This document shows positions 1 to 9,834 of a stretch of DNA of 64,000 bases, in pieces. The stretch spans positions 1-64,000 of the forward strand of contig NZ_CADFGP010000027.1 of the NCBI RefSeq assembly GCF_902833905.1, given 5' to 3'. The position numbers and the translations under genes are program-made. The notes under the pieces were generated by a model, which was given only the letters and a program-made list of their open reading frames with translations, did no database searches and was not told the origin of the DNA. This DNA is from Paraburkholderia tuberum STM678. GTDB taxonomy: Bacteria > Pseudomonadota > Gammaproteobacteria > Burkholderiales > Burkholderiaceae. How positions within the stretch are numbered: position 1 is the first letter of the stretch; every line of letters begins with the position of its first letter.

Positions 1-764
1 TAGCGCGACTGGATTTCGAACGCGGCTTCATTGGCGCCGCCGTGTTTCGGTCCGCGCAGCGCGCCGATCGCGCCGGTGACCGCCGAGTACATGTCCGAGC
101 CCGTGCCCGCGATCACGCGGCCGGTGAACGTCGACGCGTTGAACTCGTGCTCCGCGTACAGGTTCAGCGAGACGTGCATCGCATCGACCCACGCCTTCGA
201 CGGCTCGACGCCATGCAGCAGATGCAGGAAATGACCGCCGATCGAATCGTCGTCAGTTTCGACCTCGATGCGCTTGCCGTTGTGCGAGTAGTGATACCAG
301 TACAGCAGCATCGAGCCGAGCGAGGCCATCAGCTTGTCGGCGATATCGCGCGCGCCGGGCAGGTTGTGATCGTCCTTCTCGGGCAGTACGGTGCCGAGCA
401 CCGACACGCCGGTGCGCATCACGTCCATCGGATGCGCGGCGGCCGGAATCCATTCGAGCGCGGCTTTCACGTTGGCGGGCAGGCCGCGCATCGACTTCAG
501 CTTCGTCTTGTACGCGGTCAGTTCGGCCTGGGTCGGCAGCTTGCCGTGGACCAGCAGATAAGCGATCTCCTCGAATTCGCACGCCTCGGCGATGTCGAGA
601 ATGTCATAGCCGCGATAGTGCAAATCGTTGCCGGTCTTGCCGACCGTGCACAGCGCGGTGTTGCCCGCGGTCACGCCCGACAGCGCGACGGATTTTTTCG
701 GTTTGAAGCCGCTTTGCGTTTCGTTGCCGCCTGTTGCGCCAGCGGCTTGCGTCGTCTCGCTCAT
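1..764 (-). CDS. prpC: 2-methylcitrate synthase / citrate synthase family, 5' part only
   Basis: The minus strand reads an open frame from ATG at 764 to the window edge, giving the first 254 residues. The protein starts MSETTQAAGATGG and contains LHYRGYDILDIAE, the AAAHPMDVMRTGVSVLG block and, near the edge, [11 protein letters not shown], which holds an active-site His of the citrate synthase fold. The short N-terminus and the HPMDVMRTG version of the block point to PrpC (propionyl-CoA plus oxaloacetate to 2-methylcitrate) rather than the longer GltA encoded at 8237. An AGGAG ribosome site lies about 10 bases before the start. It is co-oriented with the CitE-like gene and mdh. The C-terminal third lies outside the window, so the PrpC/GltA distinction rests on the N-terminal part. 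Confidence 0.85.
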   Translation of the reverse strand, partial: MSETTQAAGATGGNETQSGFKPKKSVALSGVTAGNTALCTVGKTGNDLHYRGYDILDIAEACEFEEIAYLLVHGKLPTQAELTAYKTKLKSMRGLPANVKAALEWIPAAAHPMDVMRTGVSVLGTVLPEKDDHNLPGARDIADKLMASLGSMLLYWYHYSHNGKRIEVETDDDSIGGHFLHLLHGVEPSKAWVDAMHVSLNLYAEHEFNASTFTGRVIAGTGSDMYSAVTGAIGALRGPKHGGANEAAFEIQSR

Positions 765-818
765 GTTCCGCCTTCTCCTGTGTGCCGGCTCATCGCTGCC
801 GTTTGAAAAACGCGTCGC

Positions 819-1835
819 TTATGCCACCGACTGTCCGTTGGCGCCCACTTGCGCAAAAAGCGGCGCCGCTTCTTGTGGAACAGCGCGGCCGGTGGTTTGC
901 GCGCGGCGCAGCACCGACCAGTAATAGCGGTAGCTCGCACGGTCGTGCAGCGTATCGCCATGACGCGTCGGGCCCCAATGCGCGGACTGCGCGGCGAGCA
1001 GGATTTCGGCGGCCGTCGCGATTTCTTCGTCGCGCGGCGCGAACGCGGCGACGATCGCCTCGATCTGCGCGGGGTGGATGCTCCACATGCGCGTGTAGCC
1101 GAACTCGTTGCGGGCGCGCTGTGCGTCGTTCGCGACAACGCTCATGTCGCGCACTTCGGTGCTGACGTTGTGCGACGGCACCTTGCCGAACGCATGGCAG
1201 GCCGCCGAAATCTCGAGCTTCGCGCGCCGCACGAGCGGATGATCGAATTGGCCCGGCGAGCGCATCGCGGTATCGGGGATCGCGCCGTCGTGCGCGGAGA
1301 CGAAGTCCATCAGGCCGAAGCTCAGCGCCTCGACGCCCGGCAGCGCGGCGAGTTCGAACACACGCGTAAGCGCGCCGTGGGTTTCGACCAGCAACTGCAC
1401 CGGCACCGGCTGCGCGAGGCCGAGCTCGCGCCGCGTCGCCTCGATGAACGCGATCATTTCGGCGGCATCGTGAACATGGCGGATTTTCGGCAGCGTGATG
1501 TAAGCGGGTGCTCGCTTTGCGGCGCGCAGAATGAGGCGTACGTCGTCGCGCCAGTGCGCCTGAGCGAAGTCGTGGATGCGCACGCCGACGCGGCCGAAGC
1601 GGTCACGCTCGCTGCCCAGTAGCGATGCGACCAGTTCCGCGTGCTCAGCCTCGCGGCCGACCTGCGCGCCGTCTTCGCAATCGAGCGTGATATCGAACAC
1701 CGGGCCGAGTTGCTGCTGTAACGCGAGCGACTTCAGCATCAGCTTTTCGCTGCCCGCGTAGTGATCGCAGGCAGGCAGCACAGCGGGCGGCGCTTCGCCC
1801 TCAAACAGCACTTCGGCGGGTGTGAGAACGCGCAT
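819..1835 (-). CDS. HpcH/HpaI aldolase / citrate lyase beta (CitE-like) family protein, 338 aa
   Basis: The product has the features of the CitE-like branch of the HpcH/HpaI family: LDCEDGAQVG (Mg-coordinating acidic loop, about residue 52), ITLPKIRHVHD, QLLVETHGAL with the metal-binding Glu, and GYTRMWSIHPAQIEAI near the C-terminus. The family cleaves or condenses acyl-CoA thioesters such as malyl-, citramalyl- or citryl-CoA; which one applies here cannot be read from sequence. No citrate lyase alpha or gamma subunits are nearby, so it is not part of a classical citrate lyase. It lies 55 bp upstream of the prpC-like gene and downstream of mdh, all on the minus strand, which suggests a role beside C4/C3 acid metabolism. 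Family is certain, substrate is not. Confidence 0.85.
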   Translation of the reverse strand: MRVLTPAEVLFEGEAPPAVLPACDHYAGSEKLMLKSLALQQQLGPVFDITLDCEDGAQVGREAEHAELVASLLGSERDRFGRVGVRIHDFAQAHWRDDVRLILRAAKRAPAYITLPKIRHVHDAAEMIAFIEATRRELGLAQPVPVQLLVETHGALTRVFELAALPGVEALSFGLMDFVSAHDGAIPDTAMRSPGQFDHPLVRRAKLEISAACHAFGKVPSHNVSTEVRDMSVVANDAQRARNEFGYTRMWSIHPAQIEAIVAAFAPRDEEIATAAEILLAAQSAHWGPTRHGDTLHDRASYRYYWSVLRRAQTTGRAVPQEAAPLFAQVGANGQSVA

Positions 1836-1965
1836 CTTCGGCGTGTGGGGCGTGGTGAAAATTAAGGATGTCGGATTCGGGCGTGCTCTGCGCGAGTGCC
1901 GTCGGGCAACGGCAAAGCACGTTCGAATCAGAGGCGAATGGCGATGATCGCACGGCCATTCACAC

Positions 1966-2010
1966 GAAAAAAACCGGAACCCGCCGCGCTGAGGCTTCGG
2001 AGTTCCGGTT
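1966..2010 (-). terminator. Rho-independent terminator after mdh
   Basis: On the minus strand AACCGGAAC (complement of 2002-2010) pairs with GTTCCGGTT (complement of 1972-1980), followed by a run of T (plus-strand A tract 1967-1973). It sits 17 bases past the mdh stop codon. Confidence 0.85.
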
Positions 2011-2026
2011 CATCGGCATCAGATGC

Positions 2027-3010
2027 TTAGCCGAGCAGGTGCTGAACGCCGTCGCGCTCTTCCAGCAGTTCCTGCAGCGTGCCGTCCATCTTTTCGCGCG
2101 AGAACGCGTCGATTGCCAGACCTTCGACGCGCTTGTACTCGCCGTTTTCGCAGGTCACGGGCACGCCGTAGATGATGTCTTCAGGGATGCCGTACGAGCC
2201 GTCCGACGGGATGCCCATCGTGACCCACTTGCCGTTCGTGCCGAGCACCCAGTCACGCACGTGGTCGATCGCAGCGTTAGCCGCCGATGCCGCCGACGAC
2301 AGGCCGCGCGCTTCGATGATCGCCGCGCCGCGCTTGCCGACGGTCGGGATGAACGTGTTGCGGTTCCATTCTTCGTCGTTGATCAGCTTGGTCAGGTCCT
2401 GACCTTCAGCCGTTGCAACGCGGAAGTCCGGGTACATGGTCGGCGAGTGGTTGCCCCACACTGCGAGCTTTTCGATCGACGCGACCGGCTTGCCCGACTT
2501 GGCGGCCAGTTGCGACAGCGCGCGGTTGTGGTCCAGACGGAGCATCGCGGTGAAGTTCTTCTTCGGCAGATCCGGCGCCGACTTCATGGCGATGTATGCG
2601 TTCGTGTTGGCCGGGTTGCCGACCACCAGAACCTTCACGTCGCGGCTGGCGACGTCGTTCAGCGCCTTGCCCTGAACCGTGAAGATTTCGGCGTTGGCCG
2701 ACAGCAGATCCTTGCGCTCCATACCCTTCGAACGCGGACGCGCGCCGACCAGCAGTGCAATGTCGGCGTCCTTGAACGCGACCTTCGGGTCGTCCGTGAT
2801 CACGACGCCCGACAGCAGCGGGAATGCGCAATCATCCAGTTCCATCACGACGCCTTTGACGGCGGCTTGCGCTTGCGGCAGATCGAGCAGTTGCAGGATC
2901 ACCGGCTGGTCCTTGCCGAGCAGGTCGCCATTGGCGATGCGGAATAGCAGGGAGTAAGCGATTTGACCTGCGGCGCCGGTGACGGCAACGCGCTTTGCGG
3001 GCTTAGCCAT
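2027..3010 (-). CDS. mdh: Malate dehydrogenase (NAD-dependent), 327 aa
   Basis: Interconverts malate and oxaloacetate in the TCA cycle. The N-terminal [19 protein letters not shown] is the Rossmann-fold nucleotide loop. [16 protein letters not shown] is the mobile substrate loop with its arginines, and [14 protein letters not shown] carries the catalytic His. Length and the Ala-Gly-Gln glycine loop fit the type-2 (LDH-like/cytosolic) MDH found in beta-proteobacteria. It has its own terminator (1966-2010). Upstream lies 540 bp without a gene, containing a good minus-strand promoter about 430 bases away, so the mRNA may have a long leader. The neighbouring GntR regulator and sdh/gltA genes make a TCA cluster. 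Confidence 0.97.
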
Positions 3011-3437
3011 TGAGAAATCTCCAGGACGATGCGTTAGACGCTAGGGAAAACGCCATTCTATATGCGCGTTCAGCGAAGCGTGATGAAACACGGCGGAATT
3101 CACTGTTCGCGTGCGGGCTCGGAATTGGCGAGACCGGGCGGCGCGTTACGGCAAGACCGCCGTGCCGGAAAGCTGTACTGCGGAGCGGGACGGGATGGCC
3201 CAGGGCTTACGCCGGGCCGGGGCCGCAACTGCACGGTGCGGGCTCCTGCAAACAGCGCGTTTCGGCAAGCGTCGGGCCAGCGGGTGCAACACGGAGACAG
3301 CGCGCGAATGCAACGGATGGCGGCGAATCGAAACCTGGACTGCGTAGGGGACGGCATGGTGCAGAGTGGCTGCCGGAGCGTCGCGGCGCTGCATCAAACA
3401 GCCGCCGCAAAATCCCGCAAACCCTTGCTCGACAAGG

Positions 3438-3466
3438 AGTGTAGGAGTCGAAACAGACAAAGTCAA
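3438..3466 (-). promoter_or_regulatory. Sigma-70-like promoter directed toward mdh
   Basis: Minus strand shows TTGACT (complement of 3461-3466), a 17-base spacer and TACACT (complement of 3438-3443). The predicted start is near 3431, about 420 bases ahead of the mdh start codon. The palindrome at 3478-3491 lies 11 bases upstream of the -35 box. Confidence 0.6.
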
Positions 3467-3477
3467 CAGTATCTTAT

Positions 3478-3491
3478 GTCTTATATAAGAC
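3478..3491. promoter_or_regulatory. 14-bp perfect palindrome, likely GntR operator
   Basis: GTCTTATATAAGAC is a perfect palindrome in a divergent intergenic region, 58 bp upstream of the GntR-family gene. AT-rich 12-14-bp palindromes of this type are typical HutC/GntR operators, so autoregulation and control of mdh are likely. I saw no second copy ahead of sdhC, gltA or prpC. The assignment to this regulator is inference. Confidence 0.6.
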
Positions 3492-3549
3492 ACATCTATC
3501 GCGGGGAAAACCCTAGACGTGTCCCAGCCCTTTATGATGAAATGCGCGC

Positions 3550-4350
3550 ATGAATTCGAACCCGGCGAATCCTGTGAACCCGAATGGCCAAGGGGCCGCC
3601 GGCGAAGGCGTATCCACTGTTTCCGCTGCCGCGTCGCCTACCTTCAGCCCCTTATATCAGCAGATCAAGGGCTTGATTACGCAGAGCCTCGAAAGCGGCG
3701 AATGGAAGCCGGGCGAGATCATTCCTAGTGAAGTCGAACTGGCCGCGCGTTTCAAGGTGAGTCAGGGTACGGTGCGCAAGGCGATCGACGAACTCGCCGC
3801 CGACAACCTGCTGGTGCGCCGCCAGGGCAAGGGCACCTTCGTTGCAACGCACAACGAAGAGCGCGCGCAGTTCCGTTTCCTGAGATTGCTCGCGGACGAC
3901 GGCGCCGAGCATCCGCACGTGAGCCGTCTGCTCGAATGCCGGCGGCTGCGCGCATCGGCGGAAATCGCGCGGCAGCTCGATCTGAAGCCGGCCGATCCGG
4001 TCGTGCTGATCAAGCGTTTGCTGCAGTTCGACGGCGAAGTCACCGTGCTCGACGAAATCTGGCTGCCCGGCGTCGTGTTCCGCGGGCTCACGCTCGAGCG
4101 GCTGTCGGAGTACAAGGGTCCCCTCTACGCGATGTTCGAGACGGAATTCGGTACCCGCATGATTCGCGCGACGGAAAAAATCCGCGCGGTCGCGGCGGAG
4201 CCTTCCGTGGCGGACCTGCTGCATGTGCCGGCGGGTTTTCCGTTGCTGTCGGTCGAGCGCGTGTCCTATACCTATGGGGACCGGCCGGTCGAAGTCCGGC
4301 GAGGTTGGTATGTCACAACCGGGTATTACTATCAGAACGATCTGAGCTGA
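3550..4350 (+). CDS. GntR/HutC-family transcriptional regulator, 266 aa
   Basis: N-terminal winged helix: LYQQIKGLITQSLESGEWKP, then IPSEVELAARFKVSQGTVRKAI (about residues 55-82), then LVRRQGKGTFV. The rest is a UTRA-type effector domain ending in the typical ERVSYTYGDRPVEVRRGWY and YYYQNDL. About 35 Pro/Asn/Gly/Ala-rich residues precede the helix. HutC-type members bind small acids or amino acids; its place between mdh and sdhCDAB suggests a TCA-cycle intermediate as signal. It probably controls the divergent mdh unit and/or sdh. The next gene, sdhC, starts 157 bp downstream with its own ribosome site. Confidence 0.9.
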   Translation: MNSNPANPVNPNGQGAAGEGVSTVSAAASPTFSPLYQQIKGLITQSLESGEWKPGEIIPSEVELAARFKVSQGTVRKAIDELAADNLLVRRQGKGTFVATHNEERAQFRFLRLLADDGAEHPHVSRLLECRRLRASAEIARQLDLKPADPVVLIKRLLQFDGEVTVLDEIWLPGVVFRGLTLERLSEYKGPLYAMFETEFGTRMIRATEKIRAVAAEPSVADLLHVPAGFPLLSVERVSYTYGDRPVEVRRGWYVTTGYYYQNDLS

Positions 4351-4507
4351 ATCGGGCTGAAACGAGGCGCGGCGTCCCACACGCGTGCCAATCGGAAGGC
4401 GCTTTTAATGCGCGCGCCGCAAAGGACCCAGCGTGGTTTTCGCTGCAGCGCGATATAAAAAGGCGCTAAAATTGCGGATTAGTGTGACTACATAGTAGGG
4501 GTCTAGC

Positions 4508-4924
4508 ATGGCAGAAGCCGTAAAAAAACCGAGGCCGGAATTCCGGAACATCGGTATTGGGCAAATACTGACGGCATACCGTCTCCCGCTGGCGGGGCGC
4601 GTGTCGATTCTGCATCGCGTGAGCGGTGCCTTGTTGTTTCTCTTCCTTCCGTTCCTGCTGTTCCTCTTCGATCAGAGCCTGACTTCCGAACTGAGCTTCG
4701 AAGTATTCAAAGGCTTCCTCTCCAACATCATCGTCAAGCTGATCACGCTGGTTCTCGCGTGGGCCTTCCTGTTCCACTTCTGCGCCGGCATCCGTCACCT
4801 CGTGATGGATACGAATCATGATGCCGTGTCGAAGGAGAAGGGCAAATCGACCTCCATCGTGGTGATCGTCGTGTCGTCGCTGCTTACCATCGCATTCGCG
4901 GCAAAACTGTTCGGAGCATTCTAA
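4508..4924 (+). CDS. sdhC: Succinate dehydrogenase cytochrome b556 subunit, 138 aa
   Basis: Membrane anchor of complex II. The product has three hydrophobic segments (about residues 37-58, 70-95 and 113-135). It carries the family signature with R-V-S-I-L-H-R-V-S-G-A near residue 38, and FHFCAGIRHLVMD, whose His residues include the haem ligand. AGGGG lies just before the ATG. sdhD follows after 3 bases, so the two are translationally close. It forms the quinone and haem site with SdhD in the inner membrane. Confidence 0.95.
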   Translation: MAEAVKKPRPEFRNIGIGQILTAYRLPLAGRVSILHRVSGALLFLFLPFLLFLFDQSLTSELSFEVFKGFLSNIIVKLITLVLAWAFLFHFCAGIRHLVMDTNHDAVSKEKGKSTSIVVIVVSSLLTIAFAAKLFGAF

Positions 4925-4927
4925 AAA

Positions 4928-5296
4928 ATGTCAGCCAATAACCGAATCGGTTCGAAGCGTCTCGTCGTCGGCGCGCATTACGGTCTGCGCGACTGGCTCG
5001 CGCAACGCGTCACCGCCTGCGTGATGGCGGTGTACACGGTGATTCTGCTCGCGTGGTTCTTCCTCGCGCGCGACTTTTCGTACGACGGCTGGGCGTCGAT
5101 CTTCGCGACGCAGTGGATGAAGCTCGCCACGTTCGTCACGCTTCTCTCGCTGTTCTACCACGCGTGGGTTGGTATCCGTGACATCTGGATGGATTACGTG
5201 AAGCCCGTTGGCACGCGTCTCGTCCTCCAGGTGCTGACGATCCTCTGGCTGCTCGCATGTGCGAGCTACGCTGCGCAGATTCTCTGGAGAGTATAA
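4928..5296 (+). CDS. sdhD: Succinate dehydrogenase hydrophobic membrane anchor subunit, 122 aa
   Basis: Second membrane anchor of complex [19 protein letters not shown] precedes the first transmembrane helix, and [18 protein letters not shown] holds the His/Asp/Tyr region expected at the haem and quinone site. Three membrane segments can be drawn. sdhA starts 4 bases after its stop codon. Length is usual for the family (about 115-125). Confidence 0.94.
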   Translation: MSANNRIGSKRLVVGAHYGLRDWLAQRVTACVMAVYTVILLAWFFLARDFSYDGWASIFATQWMKLATFVTLLSLFYHAWVGIRDIWMDYVKPVGTRLVLQVLTILWLLACASYAAQILWRV

Positions 5297-5300
5297 AAGC

Positions 5301-7076
5301 ATGGTTGCAATCAAGAATTCTCTGCCGCGTCGCCGCTTCGACGTCGTCATCGTCGGCGCGGGCGGCTCGGGGATGCGCGCGTCGCTGCAACTCGCGCGTG
5401 CCGGTCTGTCGGTCTGCGTGCTGTCCAAGGTGTTCCCGACGCGTTCGCACACGGTCGCGGCCCAAGGCGGCATCGGCGCTTCGCTCGGCAACATGAGCGA
5501 AGACAACTGGCACTACCACTTCTACGACACGATCAAGGGCTCCGACTGGCTCGGCGACCAGGACGCGATCGAGTTCATGTGCCGTGAAGCACCGAACGCC
5601 GTCTACGAACTCGAACACTTCGGCATGCCGTTCGACCGTAACGCGGACGGCACGATCTATCAGCGCCCGTTCGGCGGCCACACCGCGAACTACGGCGAAA
5701 AGCCGGTGCAACGCGCCTGCGCGGCGGCTGACCGTACCGGTCACGCGCTGCTGCACACGCTGTACCAGCAGAACGTTGCTGCCAAGACGCAATTCTTCGT
5801 CGAATGGATGGCGCTGGACCTGATCCGCGACGCCGACGGCGACGTGCTCGGCGTGACCGCACTGGAAATGGAAACCGGCGACGTCTACATCCTCGAAGGC
5901 AAGACCACGCTGTTCGCCACGGGCGGCGCGGGCCGGATCTTCGCGGCCTCGACCAACGCGTTCATCAACACCGGTGACGGCCTCGGCATGGCGGCCCGTT
6001 CGGGCATCGCGCTGCAGGACATGGAATTCTGGCAATTCCACCCGACCGGCGTGGCCGGCGCGGGCGTGCTGATCACCGAAGGCGTGCGCGGCGAAGGCGG
6101 TATTCTGCGTAACTCGAACGGCGAGCGTTTCATGGAACGCTACGCGCCGACGCTGAAGGACCTGGCGCCGCGCGACTTCGTCTCGCGTTCGATGGACCAG
6201 GAAATCAAGGAAGGCCGCGGCGTGGGTCCGAACAAGGATCACGTTCTGCTCGACCTGTCGCACATCGGCGCCGAGACGATCATGAAGCGTCTGCCGTCGA
6301 TCCGCGAAATCGCGCTGAAGTTCGCGAACGTCGACTGTATCAAGGAGCCGATCCCGGTCGTGCCGACCATCCACTACCAGATGGGCGGTATCCCGACGAA
6401 CATCAACGGCCAGGTCGTCGGTACGCCCCGCGGCCACGAAGAAGTCGTCAACGGTTTCTACGCAGTGGGCGAATGCTCGTGCGTGTCGGTGCATGGCGCA
6501 AACCGTCTCGGCACGAACTCGCTGCTCGACCTCGTGGTGTTCGGCCGCGCTGCCGGCAACCACATCGTCAAGCACGTGAAGGAACTGAAGGAACACAAGC
6601 CGCTGCCGGCCGATGCAGCCGACTTCGCGCTGTCGCGTCTGGCGAAGCTGGACAACTCGTCGTCGGGCGAGTACGCACAGTCGGTCGCGAACGACATCCG
6701 CGGCACGATGCAGAAGCACGCTGGTGTGTTCCGTACCTCGGCTCTGCTGTCCGAAGGCGTCGAGGCCATCCGTGAAGTGGCGGCACGCGTCGACAACATC
6801 CATCTGAAGGACAAGTCGAAGGTGTTCAACACGGCTCGCATCGAAGCGCTCGAAGTGGCGAACCTGATCGAAGTGGCACGCGCCACGATGGTCTCCGCCG
6901 AAGCGCGCAAGGAAAGCCGTGGCGCGCACGCGCAGAACGACTTCGAACATCGCGACGACGAAAACTGGCTGCGCCATACGTTGTGGTTCAGCGAAGGCGA
7001 TCGCCTCGACTACAAGCCGGTTCACATGAAGCCGCTGACCGTCGAATCGGTTCCGCCGAAAGCGCGTACCTTCTAA
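5301..7076 (+). CDS. sdhA: Succinate dehydrogenase flavoprotein subunit, 591 aa
   Basis: Oxidises succinate to fumarate on the cytoplasmic face of complex [22 protein letters not shown] is the FAD-binding loop. [17 protein letters not shown] contains the His that carries covalent FAD. The FHPTG block, the RGEGGIL block and [13 protein letters not shown] cover the substrate site, and the C-terminus ends [14 protein letters not shown] chose ATG 5301 ([15 protein letters not shown]), 4 bases after sdhD. An in-frame ATG at 5259 lies inside sdhD and gives an N-terminus not seen in the family. Confidence 0.97.
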   Translation: MVAIKNSLPRRRFDVVIVGAGGSGMRASLQLARAGLSVCVLSKVFPTRSHTVAAQGGIGASLGNMSEDNWHYHFYDTIKGSDWLGDQDAIEFMCREAPNAVYELEHFGMPFDRNADGTIYQRPFGGHTANYGEKPVQRACAAADRTGHALLHTLYQQNVAAKTQFFVEWMALDLIRDADGDVLGVTALEMETGDVYILEGKTTLFATGGAGRIFAASTNAFINTGDGLGMAARSGIALQDMEFWQFHPTGVAGAGVLITEGVRGEGGILRNSNGERFMERYAPTLKDLAPRDFVSRSMDQEIKEGRGVGPNKDHVLLDLSHIGAETIMKRLPSIREIALKFANVDCIKEPIPVVPTIHYQMGGIPTNINGQVVGTPRGHEEVVNGFYAVGECSCVSVHGANRLGTNSLLDLVVFGRAAGNHIVKHVKELKEHKPLPADAADFALSRLAKLDNSSSGEYAQSVANDIRGTMQKHAGVFRTSALLSEGVEAIREVAARVDNIHLKDKSKVFNTARIEALEVANLIEVARATMVSAEARKESRGAHAQNDFEHRDDENWLRHTLWFSEGDRLDYKPVHMKPLTVESVPPKARTF

Positions 7077-7102
7077 GGCACAAGTCAAAGGAATTCAGAG
7101 AA

Positions 7103-7807
7103 ATGGCCAAGCGTACATTTGAAATTTACCGCTACGATCCGGACAAGGACGCCGCTCCGCGCATGCAGACGTACGAGATCGAAATCGACTCGCACGAACG
7201 CATGCTGCTCGACGCGCTCATCAAGCTGAAGGCGCTCGACGAAACCCTGTCGTTCCGTCGCTCGTGCCGCGAAGGCGTGTGCGGTTCGGACGCAATGAAC
7301 ATCAACGGCAAGAACGGCCTCGCGTGCCTGACGAACCTGAACGACCTGCCGCAGAAGATCGTGCTGCGTCCGCTGCCGGGCCTGCCCGTCGTGCGCGACC
7401 TGATCTGCGACTTCACGCAGTTCTTCAACCAGTATCACTCGATCAAGCCGTACCTGATCAACGATACGCCGCCGCCGGAAAAGGAACGTCTGCAGTCGCC
7501 GGAAGAACGCGACGAGCTCGACGGCCTGTACGAATGCATTCTGTGCGCGAGCTGCTCGACGTCGTGCCCGAGCTTCTGGTGGAACCCGGACAAGTTCGTC
7601 GGCCCGGCTGGTCTGCTGCAAGCCTACCGCTTCATCGCGGATAGCCGCGACGAGGCAACCGGCGAGCGCCTCGACAACCTGGAAGATCCGTACCGTCTGT
7701 TCCGTTGCCACACCATCATGAACTGCGTCGACGTTTGTCCGAAGGGCCTGAACCCGACCAAGGCAATCGGCAAGATCAAGGAATTGATGGTTCGCCGCGC
7801 TGTCTAG
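7103..7807 (+). CDS. sdhB: Succinate dehydrogenase iron-sulfur subunit, 234 aa
   Basis: Carries the three Fe-S clusters linking flavin to quinone. Ligands are visible in order: [12 protein letters not shown] with the later LAC (2Fe-2S), [12 protein letters not shown] (4Fe-4S first three Cys), and [17 protein letters not shown] (3Fe-4S and the last 4Fe-4S Cys). The start [16 protein letters not shown] at 7103 follows sdhA by 26 bases. Length matches the family (about 235). Confidence 0.97.
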   Translation: MAKRTFEIYRYDPDKDAAPRMQTYEIEIDSHERMLLDALIKLKALDETLSFRRSCREGVCGSDAMNINGKNGLACLTNLNDLPQKIVLRPLPGLPVVRDLICDFTQFFNQYHSIKPYLINDTPPPEKERLQSPEERDELDGLYECILCASCSTSCPSFWWNPDKFVGPAGLLQAYRFIADSRDEATGERLDNLEDPYRLFRCHTIMNCVDVCPKGLNPTKAIGKIKELMVRRAV

Positions 7808-7891
7808 TATCAATGAGCTCCGCGCTCCCTGGCGCGCGCTGTCCCCGAGAGGGCGGTCAGTGCGCCCGGGCGCGGCGCGGGGTGTACCGAC

Positions 7892-8164
7892 ATGACCGAA
7901 ACATCGCATCAGTCCGACCCCCTCCGCCGCGCGCGTCTTCGCTGGCGCGCACGGCGGGGCCTGCTGGAAAACGACCTGATTTTCGAGCGTTTTTTCAGCC
8001 GATATGAGCATGACCTCAGCGATGCCGACGTGGGCGCACTCACGCGCCTGCTCGAGCTGAGCGATAACGACCTGATGGACTTGCTGCTCGCGCGCAAGGA
8101 ACCTGAAGGCGATCTGGCCGACCCGGACGTGGTCCGGGTTCTGGAGTTGCTGCGCAACGCTTGA
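7892..8164 (+). CDS. sdhE: FAD assembly factor SdhE (succinate dehydrogenase assembly factor 2), 90 aa
   Basis: Small helical protein that promotes covalent flavinylation of SdhA. It shows the family motif RRGLLENDL (RGxxE) near residue 26, FERFFSRY, and LLELSDNDLMDLLLAR. It lies 84 bp after sdhB and ahead of gltA. The place at the end of sdhCDAB fits a maturation factor co-expressed with its target. Confidence 0.93.
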   Translation: MTETSHQSDPLRRARLRWRARRGLLENDLIFERFFSRYEHDLSDADVGALTRLLELSDNDLMDLLLARKEPEGDLADPDVVRVLELLRNA

Positions 8165-8236
8165 GCGCCGCCAGTCCGTTGTTCCAGGCGTGCAATTATC
8201 GAAACCCTGTATCCATACTTCGATTGAGGATGTGCT

Positions 8237-9538
8237 ATGACCCCGTCAGATGTTAAAGCCACGCTATCGTTCAGCGACAATTCGCCGAGCGTCGAAATGC
8301 CGATTTACAAGGGCACGATTGGCCCGGATGTGATCGACATTCGCAAACTGTACGGCCAGACCGGCAAATTCACGTACGACCCGGGCTTCATGTCGACGGC
8401 GGCGTGCAATTCGGCGATTACCTACATCGACGGCGACAAGGGCGAACTGCTCTACCGCGGCTACCCGATCGACAACCTCGCGCAAAACGCCGATTTCCTC
8501 GAAACCTGCTACCTGCTGCTGAACGGCGAGCTGCCGAACCAGAAGCAGAAGGTCGAATTCGTCGGCACCGTCACGAAGCACACGATGGTGCACGAGCAGA
8601 TGCAGTTCTTCTTCCGCGGCTTCCGCCGCGACGCGCACCCGATGGCAATTCTGGTCGCCGCGGTCGGCGCGCTGTCCGCGTTCTATCACGACTCGCTCGA
8701 CATCAATAACCCGCATCACCGCGAAGTGTCGGCGATCCGTATGATCGCGAAGCTGCCCACGCTGGTCGCGATGGCGTACAAGTACAGCATCGGCCAGCCG
8801 TTCGTGTATCCGAAGAACGACCTGTCGTACAGCGCGAACTTCATGCGCATGATGTTCTCGAACCCGTGCGAAGAGTACGAGGTCAACGACGTGCTGGTGC
8901 GCGCGCTCGACCGTATCCTGATCCTGCACGCTGACCACGAGCAGAACGCGTCGACGTCGACCGTGCGGCTCGCCGGTTCGTCGGGCGCGAATCCGTTCGC
9001 GTGTATCGCGGCGGGTATCGCGTGTCTGTGGGGCCCGGCGCACGGCGGCGCGAACGAAGCCGCGCTGACCATGCTGGAAGAAATCGGCTCGGTCGACAAC
9101 ATTTCTGAGTTCATCAAGCAGGTGAAGGACAAGAACTCGGGCGTGAAGCTGATGGGCTTCGGCCACCGCGTGTACAAGAACTACGACCCGCGCGCGAAGC
9201 TGATGCGCGAGACCTGCTACGAAGTGCTCGAAGAGCTGGGCCTGCACGACGATCCGCTGTTCAAGCTCGCGATGGAACTCGAAAAGATCGCGCTCGAAGA
9301 CGAATACTTCGTGTCGCGCAAGCTGTACCCGAACGTCGACTTCTACTCGGGCATCGTGCAGCGCGCGCTGGGCATTCCGACGTCGATGTTCACGTGTATC
9401 TTCGCGATGGCACGCACGGTCGGCTGGATCGCGCAGTGGAACGAAATGATCGCCGATCCCGAGCAGAAGATTGGCCGTCCGCGTCAGCTGTTCATCGGCG
9501 AGACGCTGCGTGAAGCGAAGCCGATCGCACAGCGCTGA
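8237..9538 (+). CDS. gltA: Citrate synthase (hexameric, type II), 433 aa
   Basis: Condenses acetyl-CoA and oxaloacetate. Characteristic blocks are [56 protein letters not shown] (catalytic His), [15 protein letters not shown] (second His) and [15 protein letters not shown] (catalytic Asp). The about 50-residue N-terminal beta domain before these blocks and the total length mark the NADH-sensitive Gram-negative form, unlike the shorter PrpC at the window start. A terminator follows at 9612. Confidence 0.97.
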   Translation: MTPSDVKATLSFSDNSPSVEMPIYKGTIGPDVIDIRKLYGQTGKFTYDPGFMSTAACNSAITYIDGDKGELLYRGYPIDNLAQNADFLETCYLLLNGELPNQKQKVEFVGTVTKHTMVHEQMQFFFRGFRRDAHPMAILVAAVGALSAFYHDSLDINNPHHREVSAIRMIAKLPTLVAMAYKYSIGQPFVYPKNDLSYSANFMRMMFSNPCEEYEVNDVLVRALDRILILHADHEQNASTSTVRLAGSSGANPFACIAAGIACLWGPAHGGANEAALTMLEEIGSVDNISEFIKQVKDKNSGVKLMGFGHRVYKNYDPRAKLMRETCYEVLEELGLHDDPLFKLAMELEKIALEDEYFVSRKLYPNVDFYSGIVQRALGIPTSMFTCIFAMARTVGWIAQWNEMIADPEQKIGRPRQLFIGETLREAKPIAQR

Positions 9539-9611
9539 TCGCTGATCGACCTCAATACGCGCGCTTCGCAGCGGCATTCGTGCCGTGCAAAAGCGCGAAA
9601 TTGGAGTGAAT

Positions 9612-9646
9612 AAAACGCCTCGACGGGTTTACCGTTGGGGCGTTTT
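9612..9646 (+). terminator. Terminator after gltA
   Basis: AAAACGCC (9612-9619) pairs with GGCGTTTT (9639-9646), and CCGTTT follows. It lies 74 bases past the gltA stop codon. The A/T ends of the stem let it work in either direction. Confidence 0.75.
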
Positions 9647-9834
9647 CCGTTTCGGCGGCAGCTAGGCGTCGCTGGGGCCAACGCTTGCCGGGTAACGACG
9701 ATACAGGTATTGCCACTACCAGCCAACTCCATGTTTTTTATCGGTTTTTTCGTCGGCTGAGCAGCCCATCGCGGTGTGCAGCGTGGCATAATCAATCGAC
9801 ACAGTCAGCCCGCAGTCATTACTCCCCGCATACC

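Larger units (their letters stand above)
3011..3549. other. 539-bp intergenic region between mdh and the gntR-type gene
   Basis: No credible gene is seen; the short frames here lack start signals and homology. The region holds a minus-strand sigma-70-like promoter (3438-3466) and a perfect palindrome (3478-3491) close to the gntR start. About 420 GC-rich bases would be transcribed ahead of mdh if that promoter is the one used. Confidence 0.6.

Noticed and set aside
3146-3493. A 115-codon minus-strand frame in the mdh upstream region
   Set aside because: Its ATG lies upstream of the only good promoter, and the protein is Arg/Pro-rich without a pattern.
5259-5300. Upstream ATG as the sdhA start
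   Set aside because: It lies inside sdhD and adds residues absent from the family; ATG 5301 fits better.
5136-7088. A 650-codon open frame antisense to sdhA
   Set aside because: Arg/His/Val-rich shadow of a high-GC gene; the plus strand encodes an unmistakable SdhA.
9731-9760. A nine-residue frame MFFIGFFVG upstream of leuC as a leader peptide
   Set aside because: No Leu codons, no attenuator stem before leuC and no ribosome site; the Phe codons come from a T-rich patch.
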